Positions 7,220-15,322 of a stretch of 36,709 nt of DNA are shown here, in pieces. This DNA comes from Peptoniphilus sp. (GTDB lineage Bacteria > Bacillota > Clostridia > Tissierellales > Peptoniphilaceae), in assembly GCF_022767005.1 (NCBI RefSeq), contig NZ_JALEOV010000004.1:1-36709 (forward strand), read 5' to 3'. The position numbers and the translations under genes were made by a program. How positions within the stretch are numbered: position 1 is the first letter of the stretch; each line of letters opens with the position of its first letter. Below the pieces are notes generated by a model, which saw only the letters and a program-made list of their open reading frames with translations, ran no database searches and had not been told where the DNA came from.

Positions 7220-9463
7220 ATGGAAAACAATAATTTAAGCTTTTTTGATAATGACAGTGGGTTAAAGGAAATAAATACTATACATATATTAAAGGATGGA
7301 AAAGAAGAAGACTTATCTATTGAAAAAATTTTTGACAAAGAAAAATATAAACACTTTTTAGGAATAACTTATTCTATTTCCTCTAAATTTGTAAATGAAT
7401 TTTTAAAGGAATTTGAAACTTCAGAAATTGTAATAGGTATTGACAATGACATAGTAAAAAATTCAATTAATGAACTAGCAAAGCATTTAAAACATAGGAT
7501 TTTAGAGCAAATAGAAGGAGCTCCAATTAAATTTTATCAAGAGCTAGACATGGAGTCTAAATTTAATTTAGATAAAGGGAATTTAAAAATTTGGGTATCC
7601 GCAACTTACATAATACATTCAAAATTTTATCTAATGTGGAATGATAAAGGTGAAAATCGGGTTATACTTGGATCTGCAAATTTATCAGAAAGAGCCTTTG
7701 ATAGCAAAAGTTCTCAATTTGAAAATATTGTAATTTTTGATGATTCAAATTTATTTAATATCTATAAAAAGTATTATGAAGAAAATTTGTCCCAAGTCCT
7801 CTGCGATTATATTCCAAGTGAACTAAAAAAAATAAATTCAAAAAATTTTAAAAATATAAAAAATATTGATGAAATAAATACCGATGAAATTTTTATAATT
7901 TCAAATGATGATTTGGGGAAAATAAAAGAAAAAGCCGCCGTAGAAATCATTGACGATGTGAGAAATAAACTAGCCTTAGGAGTATGTAAGGATAAAATTA
8001 TTACTGATATTGACAATATTTCTGACGACAGAGAAGTTGTAAAAAGTGAAAAAAAGAGAGAAAACATTGCAGAAGATGTTGCCTATGAAATTGTTAATGA
8101 AGTTATAAATAAAAGGAAAAAAACACCAGAAATAAAAAGCAAAAGTATAATTACAAAGCAAGTTAAGCAAAAAGTAGAGAAAATTATTGTAAAAAAGGTA
8201 GAAGCAAATAAAAATATAAAAAGATATGGACTTTACAATAGACCTGATTTGCGAAACACAAAAAATAATAAAACTGGACTTTTCATCATATCTGATCTCG
8301 ATAAGAATCTAACTATTCCTTTTGGAAAAAGAGCGAGTAAAGAAGAATTAGTAGACGCCTTGAAAGTTTTAAATAATTATATAAAGGGATTTGAAAAATA
8401 TTCAAATAGATATACAGATGATTATGGAAAAAGAGTTTTTGAAAGTTTGCTATGTACTTTTACTGGTCCATTTATTCAAGAATTAAGGGGAAAACTTGAA
8501 ATTGAAGAAAATAGATTGGACATACCTCAGTTTATTATAATTGGCGGAGATGCAGGAAGTGGAAAATCATCTCTACTCTCTATAATGTCAAAACTTACGG
8601 GAATAAATAAAGGCGACTATTATCAGTGGGAAGCACTCTTAGGTCAATCGCTAAACAAGGCAAAAAGAGAAAGACTAGATACTATTCAAAATTGGATTCG
8701 TGAGAACAATGTAAATCCAATACTAGTAGATGAAATCGACAGTGACTTTTTCACAAAAACAAATTATGGAAGAGATTTTATAGTAAATATTTCTAATCTT
8801 TGTGTTAGAAGTGAGGAACCCTATCCAATTTTTATAGGAACAACTAATACAAAATCTTATTCACTGCCAAAAGAAGCGAGGAGAAGAAGTTATTATTTAA
8901 TAATTGATAGAGAAATCTCAAAAAATTCTGAAGCCAAGGAATTTTTCAAAAACATTTATGAAAATGTAGACAATACATTGTTTTTGGATTTTTGCTTTAG
9001 AATGGCTGAGAGGCTAGAAAGCTCTTCAGATTATAAATGGGACAATTATACAGAAGAAAGCGGCTTTGATTTTTTATATAATTCCAGAGAAATTTTTAAA
9101 GAAATTTATGAAGAAGCAGAAATGCCACTGCCAAGATATTTTCCAGAAAAGAAATACAACGACGATAGTGAAACCAACAAAGAAAATTGGAGAAATCTTT
9201 ACTTAGGTTCTAAAAATGATTTTGTGTACGATGATGATACGGGACATATCTATTACAATATTAAAAAATTAAATGAAAATGATAAATATTATGGAACTAG
9301 TACAGCACAAATTTATGCAGACGCATTGCCACAAGAAGTTTGCGTAAATAGCGTCCACGGTGCAGTCAATATTGGATTATATACTGACGAATTTTTTGAT
9401 TGGATAGAATTAAAAAATCCTTATAAAAAGAAGTCATTTTTTGAAAAAATCTTTGGAAAATAA
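7220..9463 (+). CDS. phospholipase D-like domain fused to P-loop (AAA-type) ATPase
   Basis: A 747 aa protein of unknown function. Residues about 40-190 look like a PLD-type phosphodiesterase/nuclease domain with one HKD-like motif: HSK (His133, Lys135) and, 16 residues on, GSANLSERAF (Ser152, Asn154, Glu157), the arrangement seen in PLD-family nucleases. Residues about 195-335 are a Lys/Glu-rich, probably helical linker. An ATPase follows: Walker A GGDAGSGKSS (442-451), Walker B-like ILVDEID (501-507), a sensor-1-like GTTN (540-543) and basic ARRR (553-556) as a possible arginine finger. The C-terminal ~170 residues are acidic and unassigned. The ATG follows GAGGAGGG. The gene is isolated, with a terminator before it and the hsp20 operators after it. 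A nucleic-acid-acting or defence role is inference. Confidence 0.72.
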   Translation: MENNNLSFFDNDSGLKEINTIHILKDGKEEDLSIEKIFDKEKYKHFLGITYSISSKFVNEFLKEFETSEIVIGIDNDIVKNSINELAKHLKHRILEQIEGAPIKFYQELDMESKFNLDKGNLKIWVSATYIIHSKFYLMWNDKGENRVILGSANLSERAFDSKSSQFENIVIFDDSNLFNIYKKYYEENLSQVLCDYIPSELKKINSKNFKNIKNIDEINTDEIFIISNDDLGKIKEKAAVEIIDDVRNKLALGVCKDKIITDIDNISDDREVVKSEKKRENIAEDVAYEIVNEVINKRKKTPEIKSKSIITKQVKQKVEKIIVKKVEANKNIKRYGLYNRPDLRNTKNNKTGLFIISDLDKNLTIPFGKRASKEELVDALKVLNNYIKGFEKYSNRYTDDYGKRVFESLLCTFTGPFIQELRGKLEIEENRLDIPQFIIIGGDAGSGKSSLLSIMSKLTGINKGDYYQWEALLGQSLNKAKRERLDTIQNWIRENNVNPILVDEIDSDFFTKTNYGRDFIVNISNLCVRSEEPYPIFIGTTNTKSYSLPKEARRRSYYLIIDREISKNSEAKEFFKNIYENVDNTLFLDFCFRMAERLESSSDYKWDNYTEESGFDFLYNSREIFKEIYEEAEMPLPRYFPEKKYNDDSETNKENWRNLYLGSKNDFVYDDDTGHIYYNIKKLNENDKYYGTSTAQIYADALPQEVCVNSVHGAVNIGLYTDEFFDWIELKNPYKKKSFFEKIFGK

Positions 9464-9474
9464 TTTTTAATAAA

Positions 9475-9491
9475 AGTCAAAAAAAGTCAAA
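9475..9491 (+). promoter_or_regulatory. CtsR-type operator upstream of hsp20
   Basis: The direct repeat AGTCAAA-AAA-AGTCAAA fits the CtsR heptamer pattern (A/G)GTCAAA-NAN-(A/G)GTCAAA exactly. A second, imperfect box reads on the other strand over 9499-9515 (AGTCAAA-GAA-TGTCAAT) and overlaps the -35 element. CtsR itself is not in the window. Confidence 0.75.
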
Positions 9492-9499
9492 AAATAATA

Positions 9500-9528
9500 T
9501 TGACATTCTTTGACTTTAGGTTTATACT
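9500..9528 (+). promoter_or_regulatory. hsp20 promoter (sigma-A type)
   Basis: TTGACA at 9500-9505 and TATACT at 9523-9528 with 17-base spacing form a near-consensus vegetative promoter between the CtsR boxes and the CIRCE-like repeat. Confidence 0.85.
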
Positions 9529-9536
9529 AAAGATAG

Positions 9537-9563
9537 TTAGCAGAGGAGCTAATAGGCTGCTAA
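9537..9563 (+). promoter_or_regulatory. CIRCE-like HrcA operator upstream of hsp20
   Basis: TTAGCAGAG-N9-GGCTGCTAA has the CIRCE geometry (9-base arms, 9-base spacer) and the outer TTAGCA/TGCTAA. The inner arm bases differ from the classical TTAGCACTC/GAGTGCTAA. It overlaps the expected transcription start. The left arm is identical to that of the element before the dnaJ-like gene at 33602. Confidence 0.7.
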
Positions 9564-9590
9564 TAATATAATAAAAAAGGGGAGTTTTAA

Positions 9591-10034
9591 ATGAGTATTA
9601 GACCATATGAAAAAAATTATTTAAGAGATACAAGATTTGATGATTTTTACAACATGATTGATTCTTTCTTTAATGACGATTTTACACCACAAAGGGCAAT
9701 AAGATCTGCAACTTTTAAAGTTGACGTAATTGACGAAGAAAATGATTATAAGGTAGAAGCTGAACTTCCTGGATTCAATAAAGATGAAATTGATGTTGAC
9801 TTTGAGGAAGGCAATCTTACAATTTCAGCTGAAAAGAATGAAGAAGTTAATGAAGAAAATAAGGAAAAAAATTACATTCATAGAGAAAGAAAGTCTTCAA
9901 AAATGGTTAGAAGAATGTTCTTTAAAGATGTGGACGAAGAAAATATGTCTGCAAAATTAGAGGGAGGAATTTTGGAAATTATTATTCCTAAAAAACCTGA
10001 AGAAAAGAAAAATAAAAAGATTGAAATTAAGTAA
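9591..10034 (+). CDS. hsp20: Hsp20/alpha-crystallin small heat-shock protein
   Basis: ATP-independent holdase chaperone that binds unfolding proteins in large oligomers and hands them to DnaK/ClpB. At 147 aa it is typical of the family. The alpha-crystallin domain spans about residues 38-135: FKVDVIDEENDYKVEAELPG at its start, DEIDVDFEEGNLTISAEK, then the conserved A-x-LEGGILEIIIPK near the end, followed by the C-terminal IEI anchor (KKIEIK). The ATG has AAGGGGAG upstream. It is a single-gene transcript between a strong promoter with CtsR and CIRCE-like operators and a terminator at 10086, so tight heat-shock control is expected. Confidence 0.94.
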   Translation: MSIRPYEKNYLRDTRFDDFYNMIDSFFNDDFTPQRAIRSATFKVDVIDEENDYKVEAELPGFNKDEIDVDFEEGNLTISAEKNEEVNEENKEKNYIHRERKSSKMVRRMFFKDVDEENMSAKLEGGILEIIIPKKPEEKKNKKIEIK

Positions 10035-10085
10035 TCTTTTTAGTTAAATTTTGAGATTAAAAATTAAAATTTAAAATAATAAAGT

Positions 10086-10110
10086 AAACCGAGGGCGACC
10101 TCGGTTTTTT
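10086..10110 (+). terminator. rho-independent terminator after hsp20
   Basis: AAACCGAGG/CCTCGGTTT with a GCGA loop and a T tract. The rest of the 10035-10212 gap is AT-rich; a TATAAT at 10192-10197 may be the -10 of the cit genes but lies close to the start codon and has no clear -35. Confidence 0.9.
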
Positions 10111-10212
10111 ATGTTAAATTGTAAATACTTTCACAAATAAAATAATGAGAGTTTGCAAAAATAATAGGTAGATGAAAAATTTTTTATTTATTATAATGAA
10201 GGCGGAGGGATT

Positions 10213-11037
10213 ATGTTAAATTCGAATATTATTGCAAGGCTCTCAACTTATGCGTTAATCTACGAAGTGTCACTTAGCCCGAAGCCAGGGCTTGTAACTT
10301 TGTTAGATACTGGTGCGCATGTAGACATGGATTATATAGATTTTTTAAATTCAGCATTGGTTTTACACGATTATTTTAAAATTGCCTACGAACTTGGCGA
10401 AAAATCATCGGGTGAAGATTACGATGAACTTAGAAAATTTGGAATTATTTACGAAAAAAAGATGAAGGATGCCACGCATGGAGCCAACACTCACAAGGGG
10501 ATTATTTTTTCCTTGGGACTTATGGTCTATGCAACAGCTATTGAAATAAAAAGAAAAAATTTTTCCTATGAAAAAGTTATTTCAAGAGTTTCCTATTTGA
10601 ACCGTGGAATTACTAGAGAATTAAATAAAAAAACTGCCACAAGTCATGGCGAAGAAAACTATAAAAAATACGGAGTAAAGGGAATAAGGGAAGAAGCAGA
10701 AGAAGGTTTTTCAAAGGCTCTTATGGGTCTAAAATTTTTAAAGGAAGCTGAAAAAAGTGTAAATTTTGACTACGCTCTTACGGGAACTCTTTATTATTAT
10801 ATGTCTTTTATTGAAGATTCAAATATTATAAAGAGAGGAGGGCTTGAAGGACTTAAATTTTTGAAGGAAAGTGCAAATTATGTCTTGACAAATAAACTTT
10901 ACAAGACAAGTTGTGGAATGATGGAGATTGAAAAAGTAAATAAGGAGTTTAAAAGGAGAAATTTAAGTCCCGGAGGTTGTGCTGATTTTTTAATTTTGAC
11001 TCTTTATTTTTATCTGTTGGAGGATTACATTGATTGA
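10213..11037 (+). CDS. citG: triphosphoribosyl-dephospho-CoA synthase
   Basis: Makes 2'-(5''-triphosphoribosyl)-3'-dephospho-CoA from ATP and dephospho-CoA, the precursor of the citrate lyase prosthetic group. The 274 aa length fits stand-alone CitG. Family signatures are LSPKPGLVTLLDTGAH near residues 17-35, DATHGANTHKGIIFSLGL near 90-108 and the late SPGGCADFLILTLYFY. The ATG has GGCGGAGGG upstream. It opens a citG-citC-citX operon and overlaps citC by 8 bases. In many genomes citG is at the end of the lyase operon or fused to citX; here it is first and separate. Confidence 0.9.
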   Translation: MLNSNIIARLSTYALIYEVSLSPKPGLVTLLDTGAHVDMDYIDFLNSALVLHDYFKIAYELGEKSSGEDYDELRKFGIIYEKKMKDATHGANTHKGIIFSLGLMVYATAIEIKRKNFSYEKVISRVSYLNRGITRELNKKTATSHGEENYKKYGVKGIREEAEEGFSKALMGLKFLKEAEKSVNFDYALTGTLYYYMSFIEDSNIIKRGGLEGLKFLKESANYVLTNKLYKTSCGMMEIEKVNKEFKRRNLSPGGCADFLILTLYFYLLEDYID

Positions 11038-12022
11038 ATATAAAGAAGTAATGCATTTTGAGAAAAAGGAAGTTGAAAAGTTTTTAAAAAGATTTGATAT
11101 AGACTACGAGAAGGATGTTGAATACACAATTATAGCCGTAGATGGCGATAAAATTGTGGGCACGGGATCATCATCTGGACGAGTTTTAAAATGCTTTGCC
11201 ATTGACGAAAATTATCAGGGCATGGGAATTACCAACGCCATAATCACAAGACTTTTGAATCACCAATATGAAGTGGGGAACAAGCATCTTTTCATTTTTA
11301 CAAAGCCAAAGAATATAAAAATATTTTCTGACTTTGGATTTTCTTTAGTGGAAGAAACAGAAGATGTGGCACTACTTGATAACAAAATTGAAAAGCTCCA
11401 TTGTATTTTAAAAAATATTAGCGACAATAGAGAATCTGGAGCCATGGTAATAAATGCAAACCCAATGACTAAGGGACACCTATATTTAATTGAGACTGCG
11501 AGAAAATTTACGGATCTTCTTCACATCTTTATGGTGGAAGAGGATGGCTCAACATTCCCCTATGAATTTAGGTATAAAATTGTGAAAGAAGAAGTGGATA
11601 AATTTGACGATGTAATCTTGCATCCGGGCAACGACTACATAATTTCAAAAAACACTTTTCCAACATATTTTTACAAGGATGAAAAAACCATTTTAAAGGC
11701 TTACTCAGAGCTCGACACGAAAATTTTTGGAAGATACTTCGCAAAGGCATTGAATATAAAAAAAAGGTTTGTGGGTACAGAAGACCTAGACATTGTTACC
11801 AAAAATTATAATGATACTATGAAAAAAATTTTGCCAAATTATGGAGTCGAGTTAGTGGAAATCGATAGATTGAAAAGTGATGAGGAAGTCATCTCTGCAT
11901 CAAAAGTAAGAAAACTTCTAAAGGAAGGAAACTTTGAAGAAGCCTATAAGTATTTGCCAGCTGCCACAATAAAGGCACTAAAATCTGATGAAGGGCAGAG
12001 GATAATAAATGAAAGACTCTAA
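11030..12022 (+). CDS. citC: [citrate (pro-3S)-lyase] ligase
   Basis: Acetylates the prosthetic group thiol of CitD with acetate and ATP, which activates citrate lyase. The 330 aa chain has an N-terminal GNAT-like part (AIDENYQGMGITNAII, about residues 63-78) and a C-terminal nucleotidyltransferase domain with NANPMTKGHLYLIE (about 140-153), the (T/H)xGH-type adenylate-binding motif, and ISASKVRKLLKEG near 290-302. The TTG start at 11030 is supported by TTGGAGG 6 bases upstream and overlaps the citG end, so translation is probably coupled. citX overlaps its own end by 14 bases. Confidence 0.93.
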   Translation: MIEYKEVMHFEKKEVEKFLKRFDIDYEKDVEYTIIAVDGDKIVGTGSSSGRVLKCFAIDENYQGMGITNAIITRLLNHQYEVGNKHLFIFTKPKNIKIFSDFGFSLVEETEDVALLDNKIEKLHCILKNISDNRESGAMVINANPMTKGHLYLIETARKFTDLLHIFMVEEDGSTFPYEFRYKIVKEEVDKFDDVILHPGNDYIISKNTFPTYFYKDEKTILKAYSELDTKIFGRYFAKALNIKKRFVGTEDLDIVTKNYNDTMKKILPNYGVELVEIDRLKSDEEVISASKVRKLLKEGNFEEAYKYLPAATIKALKSDEGQRIINERL

Positions 12023-12521
12023 GATAGTGCGTATGCAAAAAATGCTTGATGCGAAGGAAAAAAGATATTACAAAATAAAGGATCTGACGGAAAAGTTTAA
12101 TTCACCAGTGCTTTCCTTTATGCTAAATATTCCCGGAGAAGAAAAAAATTTTAAAGAAGCAGTGGAGTTTCACAAAGATTATGTAAAAAAAATAAAAAAA
12201 ATTTTGCAAGAAAATAATATTAATATTTATGAGGAAGAATACAATAATCTAAAGACGGGAATTGAGTATATTGCCGCCATTGATTGCGACGGAAAATTTG
12301 TAAAGAAAAAGATGATAGATCTTGAAGAAAAAAATCTTGGCGGAAGACTTCTTGACATAGATATTTACGACAAAGATTTTACACAAATTTCAAGAGCAAG
12401 CTTGGGACTTCCCGAGAGAAAGTGCATAATTTGCGAGGATGTGGCAAGAACCTGCATAAAAGAAGAAAGACATAATATAAAGGAACTCGAAGAAAGAGTG
12501 CTAGAGATTTTAAAACTTTAA
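12009..12521 (+). CDS. citX: apo-citrate lyase phosphoribosyl-dephospho-CoA transferase
   Basis: Transfers the triphosphoribosyl-dephospho-CoA made by CitG to the serine of apo-CitD. The 170 aa length and the family signatures GGRLLDIDIYD, ISRASLGLPERKCIICED and ARTCIKEERH identify it. The ATG at 12009 lies inside the citC end with AGAGG upstream; further Met codons at residues 9 and 12 are possible but less well placed. It ends the first cit transcript. Its last codons form the first unit of a 22-base tandem repeat. Confidence 0.9.
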   Translation: MKDSKIVRMQKMLDAKEKRYYKIKDLTEKFNSPVLSFMLNIPGEEKNFKEAVEFHKDYVKKIKKILQENNINIYEEEYNNLKTGIEYIAAIDCDGKFVKKKMIDLEEKNLGGRLLDIDIYDKDFTQISRASLGLPERKCIICEDVARTCIKEERHNIKELEERVLEILKL

Positions 12522-12564
12522 TTTAATATTGTAAAAACTTTAATTTAATATTGTAAAAACTTTA
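12512..12564 (+). repeat. 22-bp tandem repeat at the citX stop codon
   Basis: About 2.4 copies of a 22-base unit that starts AAAACTTTAATTTAATATTG. The first copy holds the last codons and stop of citX; the second is identical and the third is cut off after AAAACTTTA. It looks like a slippage duplication of the gene end, with no coding effect. Confidence 0.9.
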
Positions 12565-12587
12565 TTGATAATATTTAAGAATTATTT

Positions 12588-12622
12588 AATCCTAAGAATA
12601 AAAAATTTCTTGGGATTTTTTT
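12588..12622 (+). terminator. rho-independent terminator after citX
   Basis: An 11-bp stem AATCCTAAGAA/TTCTTGGGATT (one G-T pair) with an 8-base AT loop and T tract separates citGCX from the transporter-lyase transcript. Confidence 0.85.
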
Positions 12623-12774
12623 AAAATAAATAACCTAATAAATTTAAAGAAAAGTGGGTATTAGACTTACTTTTTTTAATTTTATTACTCGTTTAGAAGC
12701 GTTATCACAAAATTATTTTGTTGGTTCTACAACATAATAGTTGCATCAAAGTGCTTAAAACAGGGCAGTACTTA

Positions 12775-12804
12775 TTGAATAAGAGTATGTTTCTGGGGTA
12801 TTAT
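12775..12804 (+). promoter_or_regulatory. likely promoter of the citrate transporter-citDEF operon
   Basis: TTGAAT at 12775-12780 and TATTAT at 12799-12804 are spaced 18 bases. A small inverted repeat CTTATT-G-AATAAG (12771-12783) overlaps the -35 and could be an operator. Upstream, TGTTG/CAACA (12719-12734) with flanking ATTA/TAAT forms another dyad. The remainder of the 12522-12832 gap is AT-rich with nothing else recognisable. Confidence 0.5.
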
Positions 12805-12832
12805 AAAGATATATAAAAAAGGAGGTTTTTTA

Positions 12833-14122
12833 ATGAAGAAAAAATATTTTGGACTTAACCTTCCAATGCTATTAATTTTGGCAATAATTGTTTTCATAGC
12901 AACTTATTTGGGAGTTTTGTCGAAGGATTTAGCGGGTGGAGTTGCCCTAATGTTCGCAATAGGTATAATTTTATATGAAATTGGTGAGGTAATTCCATTT
13001 TGGAACACTTATGTTGGTGGTGGACTTGTTCTTGCATTTTTAGGTACTGCAGTTTTATGTTATTACAAAGTGATTCCTGAAGAATATGTTGAACTTATTT
13101 CATCTGTAAACTCAAAACCAATGGGAGTTTTAAACTTCTTCATCATAATGCTTATCACTGGTTCACTTCTTGGATTAAATAGAGAGCTTATGATTAAGTC
13201 TTTTGCAGGTTATATACCAGCAATCTTAGGTGGAGTTGTTGGTGCAGCAGTTCTTGGAATTATTGGAGGACTTTTCTTTGGAGTTTCTCCTGCAAACACT
13301 GTTTTAAAATACGTTCTTCCAGTAATGGGTGGAGGTAATGGTGCAGGTGCAGTTCCATTAAGTCAAATTTACGAAAGAGTTACTGGAGATGCTGCAGCAA
13401 ATTATTATGGATTTGCAATTTCAATTCTTACTATCGCAAATATTTTTGCAATAATTGCTGGTGGTCTTTTAAATAAGATTGGAGAAAGAAATCCAAAGCT
13501 TACTGGTGATAAGAAAACTCTTATGAGATCTGCCCCAGAAATTGGTAAGGGAGAAGAAAAATTCACTACACAATTAAAGGACTACACAGGAGCAATTTTA
13601 ATGGGTCTTACTTTTTATCAATTGGGAAGACTTATTGCAGATAAAATTTGGGACCCACTAGTTCCATCAGTTCCAATTCATCCTTTTGCTTTTATGATTA
13701 TTTTAGTTGCCCTTGCTAATGGTCTTGGAATTATTCCAGGTTCACTTAGACAAGCTTCGAAGGAAGTTCAATCTTTCTTTACTAAAAATATTGTAATCTT
13801 GGTAATGGTTGGCGTAGGTGTTGAAACTGATTTACACGAGCTTGTAGCTGCAATAACTATAGGAAATGTTATCATGGCACTTTTAATTGTAATTGGTGCT
13901 ATAATTGGTTCAGGACTTGTCGGTCATCTTGTAGGATTCTACTTTGTAGACTCTGCTGTTACAGCAGGATTATGTATGGCTAACAGAGGTGGTTCTGGAG
14001 ATATCGCTGTTCTTGGAGCAGCTGATAGAATGGAACTTATGAGTTATGCTCAACTTTCATCAAGACTTGGTGGAGGAATTATACTTGTAATAGGTTCAAT
14101 ACTCTTTGGATCACTCATGTAG
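12833..14122 (+). CDS. citS: 2-hydroxycarboxylate (citrate) transporter, 2HCT family
   Basis: Secondary transporter that brings citrate (possibly malate) into the cell by Na+/H+ symport or by exchange with a product such as acetate. The 429 aa chain has about eleven hydrophobic segments and the two re-entrant-loop GGxG motifs of the family: VMGGGNGAGAVPLSQIYE near residues 163-180 and NRGGSGDIAVLGAADRMEL near 384-402, followed by SRLGGG with the Arg expected to bind citrate. The ATG has AAAGGAGG upstream. It begins a transcript with citD-citE-citF 14 bases behind, which makes citrate the likely substrate. The symbol is by family and context; CitN/CitP-type exchange is equally possible. Confidence 0.87.
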   Translation: MKKKYFGLNLPMLLILAIIVFIATYLGVLSKDLAGGVALMFAIGIILYEIGEVIPFWNTYVGGGLVLAFLGTAVLCYYKVIPEEYVELISSVNSKPMGVLNFFIIMLITGSLLGLNRELMIKSFAGYIPAILGGVVGAAVLGIIGGLFFGVSPANTVLKYVLPVMGGGNGAGAVPLSQIYERVTGDAAANYYGFAISILTIANIFAIIAGGLLNKIGERNPKLTGDKKTLMRSAPEIGKGEEKFTTQLKDYTGAILMGLTFYQLGRLIADKIWDPLVPSVPIHPFAFMIILVALANGLGIIPGSLRQASKEVQSFFTKNIVILVMVGVGVETDLHELVAAITIGNVIMALLIVIGAIIGSGLVGHLVGFYFVDSAVTAGLCMANRGGSGDIAVLGAADRMELMSYAQLSSRLGGGIILVIGSILFGSLM

Positions 14123-14136
14123 TAGGAGGGATATTT

Positions 14137-14418
14137 TTGAAACTAAAAAAGGAAGCAATGGCTGGAACTCTCGAGTCAAATGATATTTTAATAACAGTTG
14201 ACGATGGTGAAGGCATCTCTATTGAACTTGAAAGCTCAGTGAAAAAACAATTTGGCAAACAAATAGAAAAAGTTATTAGAGAAACTTTAGAAGAATTAGA
14301 TGTTAAGAATGCTAAGGTTACTGCAGTGGACAAGGGAGCACTTGACTACACAATAAAAGCAAGAGTAGAAGCAGCGTGCTTTAGAGCAGCTGAAAGTACA
14401 GAATATAAATGGAGCTGA
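14137..14418 (+). CDS. citD: citrate lyase acyl carrier protein (gamma subunit)
   Basis: Carries the phosphoribosyl-dephospho-CoA prosthetic group that swings acetyl/citryl groups between CitF and CitE. The 93 aa length is usual. Ser14 in GTLESNDILI is the attachment serine (position 14 as in other CitD proteins). The family segment ITVDDGEGISIELESSVKKQFG follows. It starts at TTG 14137, with GTAGGAGGG 7 bases upstream. citE begins 4 bases after its stop, so the subunits are made together. Confidence 0.94.
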   Translation: MKLKKEAMAGTLESNDILITVDDGEGISIELESSVKKQFGKQIEKVIRETLEELDVKNAKVTAVDKGALDYTIKARVEAACFRAAESTEYKWS

Positions 14419-14422
14419 TATT

Positions 14423-15322
14423 TTGAAAGAAAGATTAAGAAGAACAATGATGTTTCTTCCAGGTAACAACCCTGCAAATATTACTGATGCTCATATTTAT
14501 GGCCCTGATTCAATTATGATCGACCTTGAAGATGCAACGAGTATCAACCAAAAAGATGCGGCAAGATTTTTAGTTTATAATGCACTTAAAACTTTGGACT
14601 ACGGAAAGACTGAAGTTGTTGTTAGAATTAATTCCCTTGACACACCTTTTGGACGTGAAGATATTAAGGCAGTTGTTAAGGCTGGAGTAGATGTAATTAG
14701 ATTGCCTAAGTCAGAAACGGCACAAGATGTAAAAGATGTAGATGAAATAATAACTGAAGTCGAAGAAGAAATGGGATGCCTTGGTAGAACTCTTATGATG
14801 GCTGCTATTGAATCTCCAACTGGTGTAATAAATGCAGTTGACATTGCAAAGGCTTCTCCTAGAATGATGGGTATTGCCCTTGGAGCTGCCGACTATGTTA
14901 CAAATTTAAAGACACAAAGGTCAACTCATGGTTGGGAACTTTTTGCAGCAAGAAGTCAAATAGTTCTAGCTGCAAGAAATGCAGGCATTGCTTGTTTTGA
15001 TACAGTTAGCACAAATCTTGACGATATGGACGCTTTTAGAGAAGAAGTTCAATTTATAAAGGATCTTGGATTTGATGGAAAATCTGTTATTCACCCTAAA
15101 CAAATTGCTGTTGTAAATGAAGTTTATACACCAACTGAAAAGGACATTACTAAATCTCTTCGCATTATTGCAGGTTCAAAGGAAGCTGAAAGAAAGGGCT
15201 CTGGAGTTATTACTGTTGACGGAAAGATGGTTGACTATCCAATTATAGCTGGAGCACAAAGAGTTTTAGATCTTGCAGTTGCTAGTGGAGTGCTAAAAAA
15301 GGAGGATATTGATGAACTATAA
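14423..15322 (+). CDS. citE: citrate lyase beta subunit (citryl-ACP lyase)
   Basis: Cleaves citryl-ACP to oxaloacetate and acetyl-ACP. The 299 aa protein is of the HpcH/HpaI aldolase superfamily with a TIM-barrel fold. Visible are LRRTMMFLPGNNPANI at the start, the metal/substrate motif DSIMIDLEDATS, RINSLDTPFGREDI, MAAIESPTGVINAVDIA with the metal-binding Glu and ALGAADYVTNL. The TTG start follows GGAGCTG. The end overlaps citF by 11 bases. Confidence 0.95.
   Translation: MKERLRRTMMFLPGNNPANITDAHIYGPDSIMIDLEDATSINQKDAARFLVYNALKTLDYGKTEVVVRINSLDTPFGREDIKAVVKAGVDVIRLPKSETAQDVKDVDEIITEVEEEMGCLGRTLMMAAIESPTGVINAVDIAKASPRMMGIALGAADYVTNLKTQRSTHGWELFAARSQIVLAARNAGIACFDTVSTNLDDMDAFREEVQFIKDLGFDGKSVIHPKQIAVVNEVYTPTEKDITKSLRIIAGSKEAERKGSGVITVDGKMVDYPIIAGAQRVLDLAVASGVLKKEDIDEL

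Noticed and set aside
7220-9463. Helicase or phage replication protein
   Set aside because: The ATPase part lacks recognisable SF1/SF2 motifs, no phage genes are nearby, and the PLD-like motif fits a nuclease/phosphodiesterase better.
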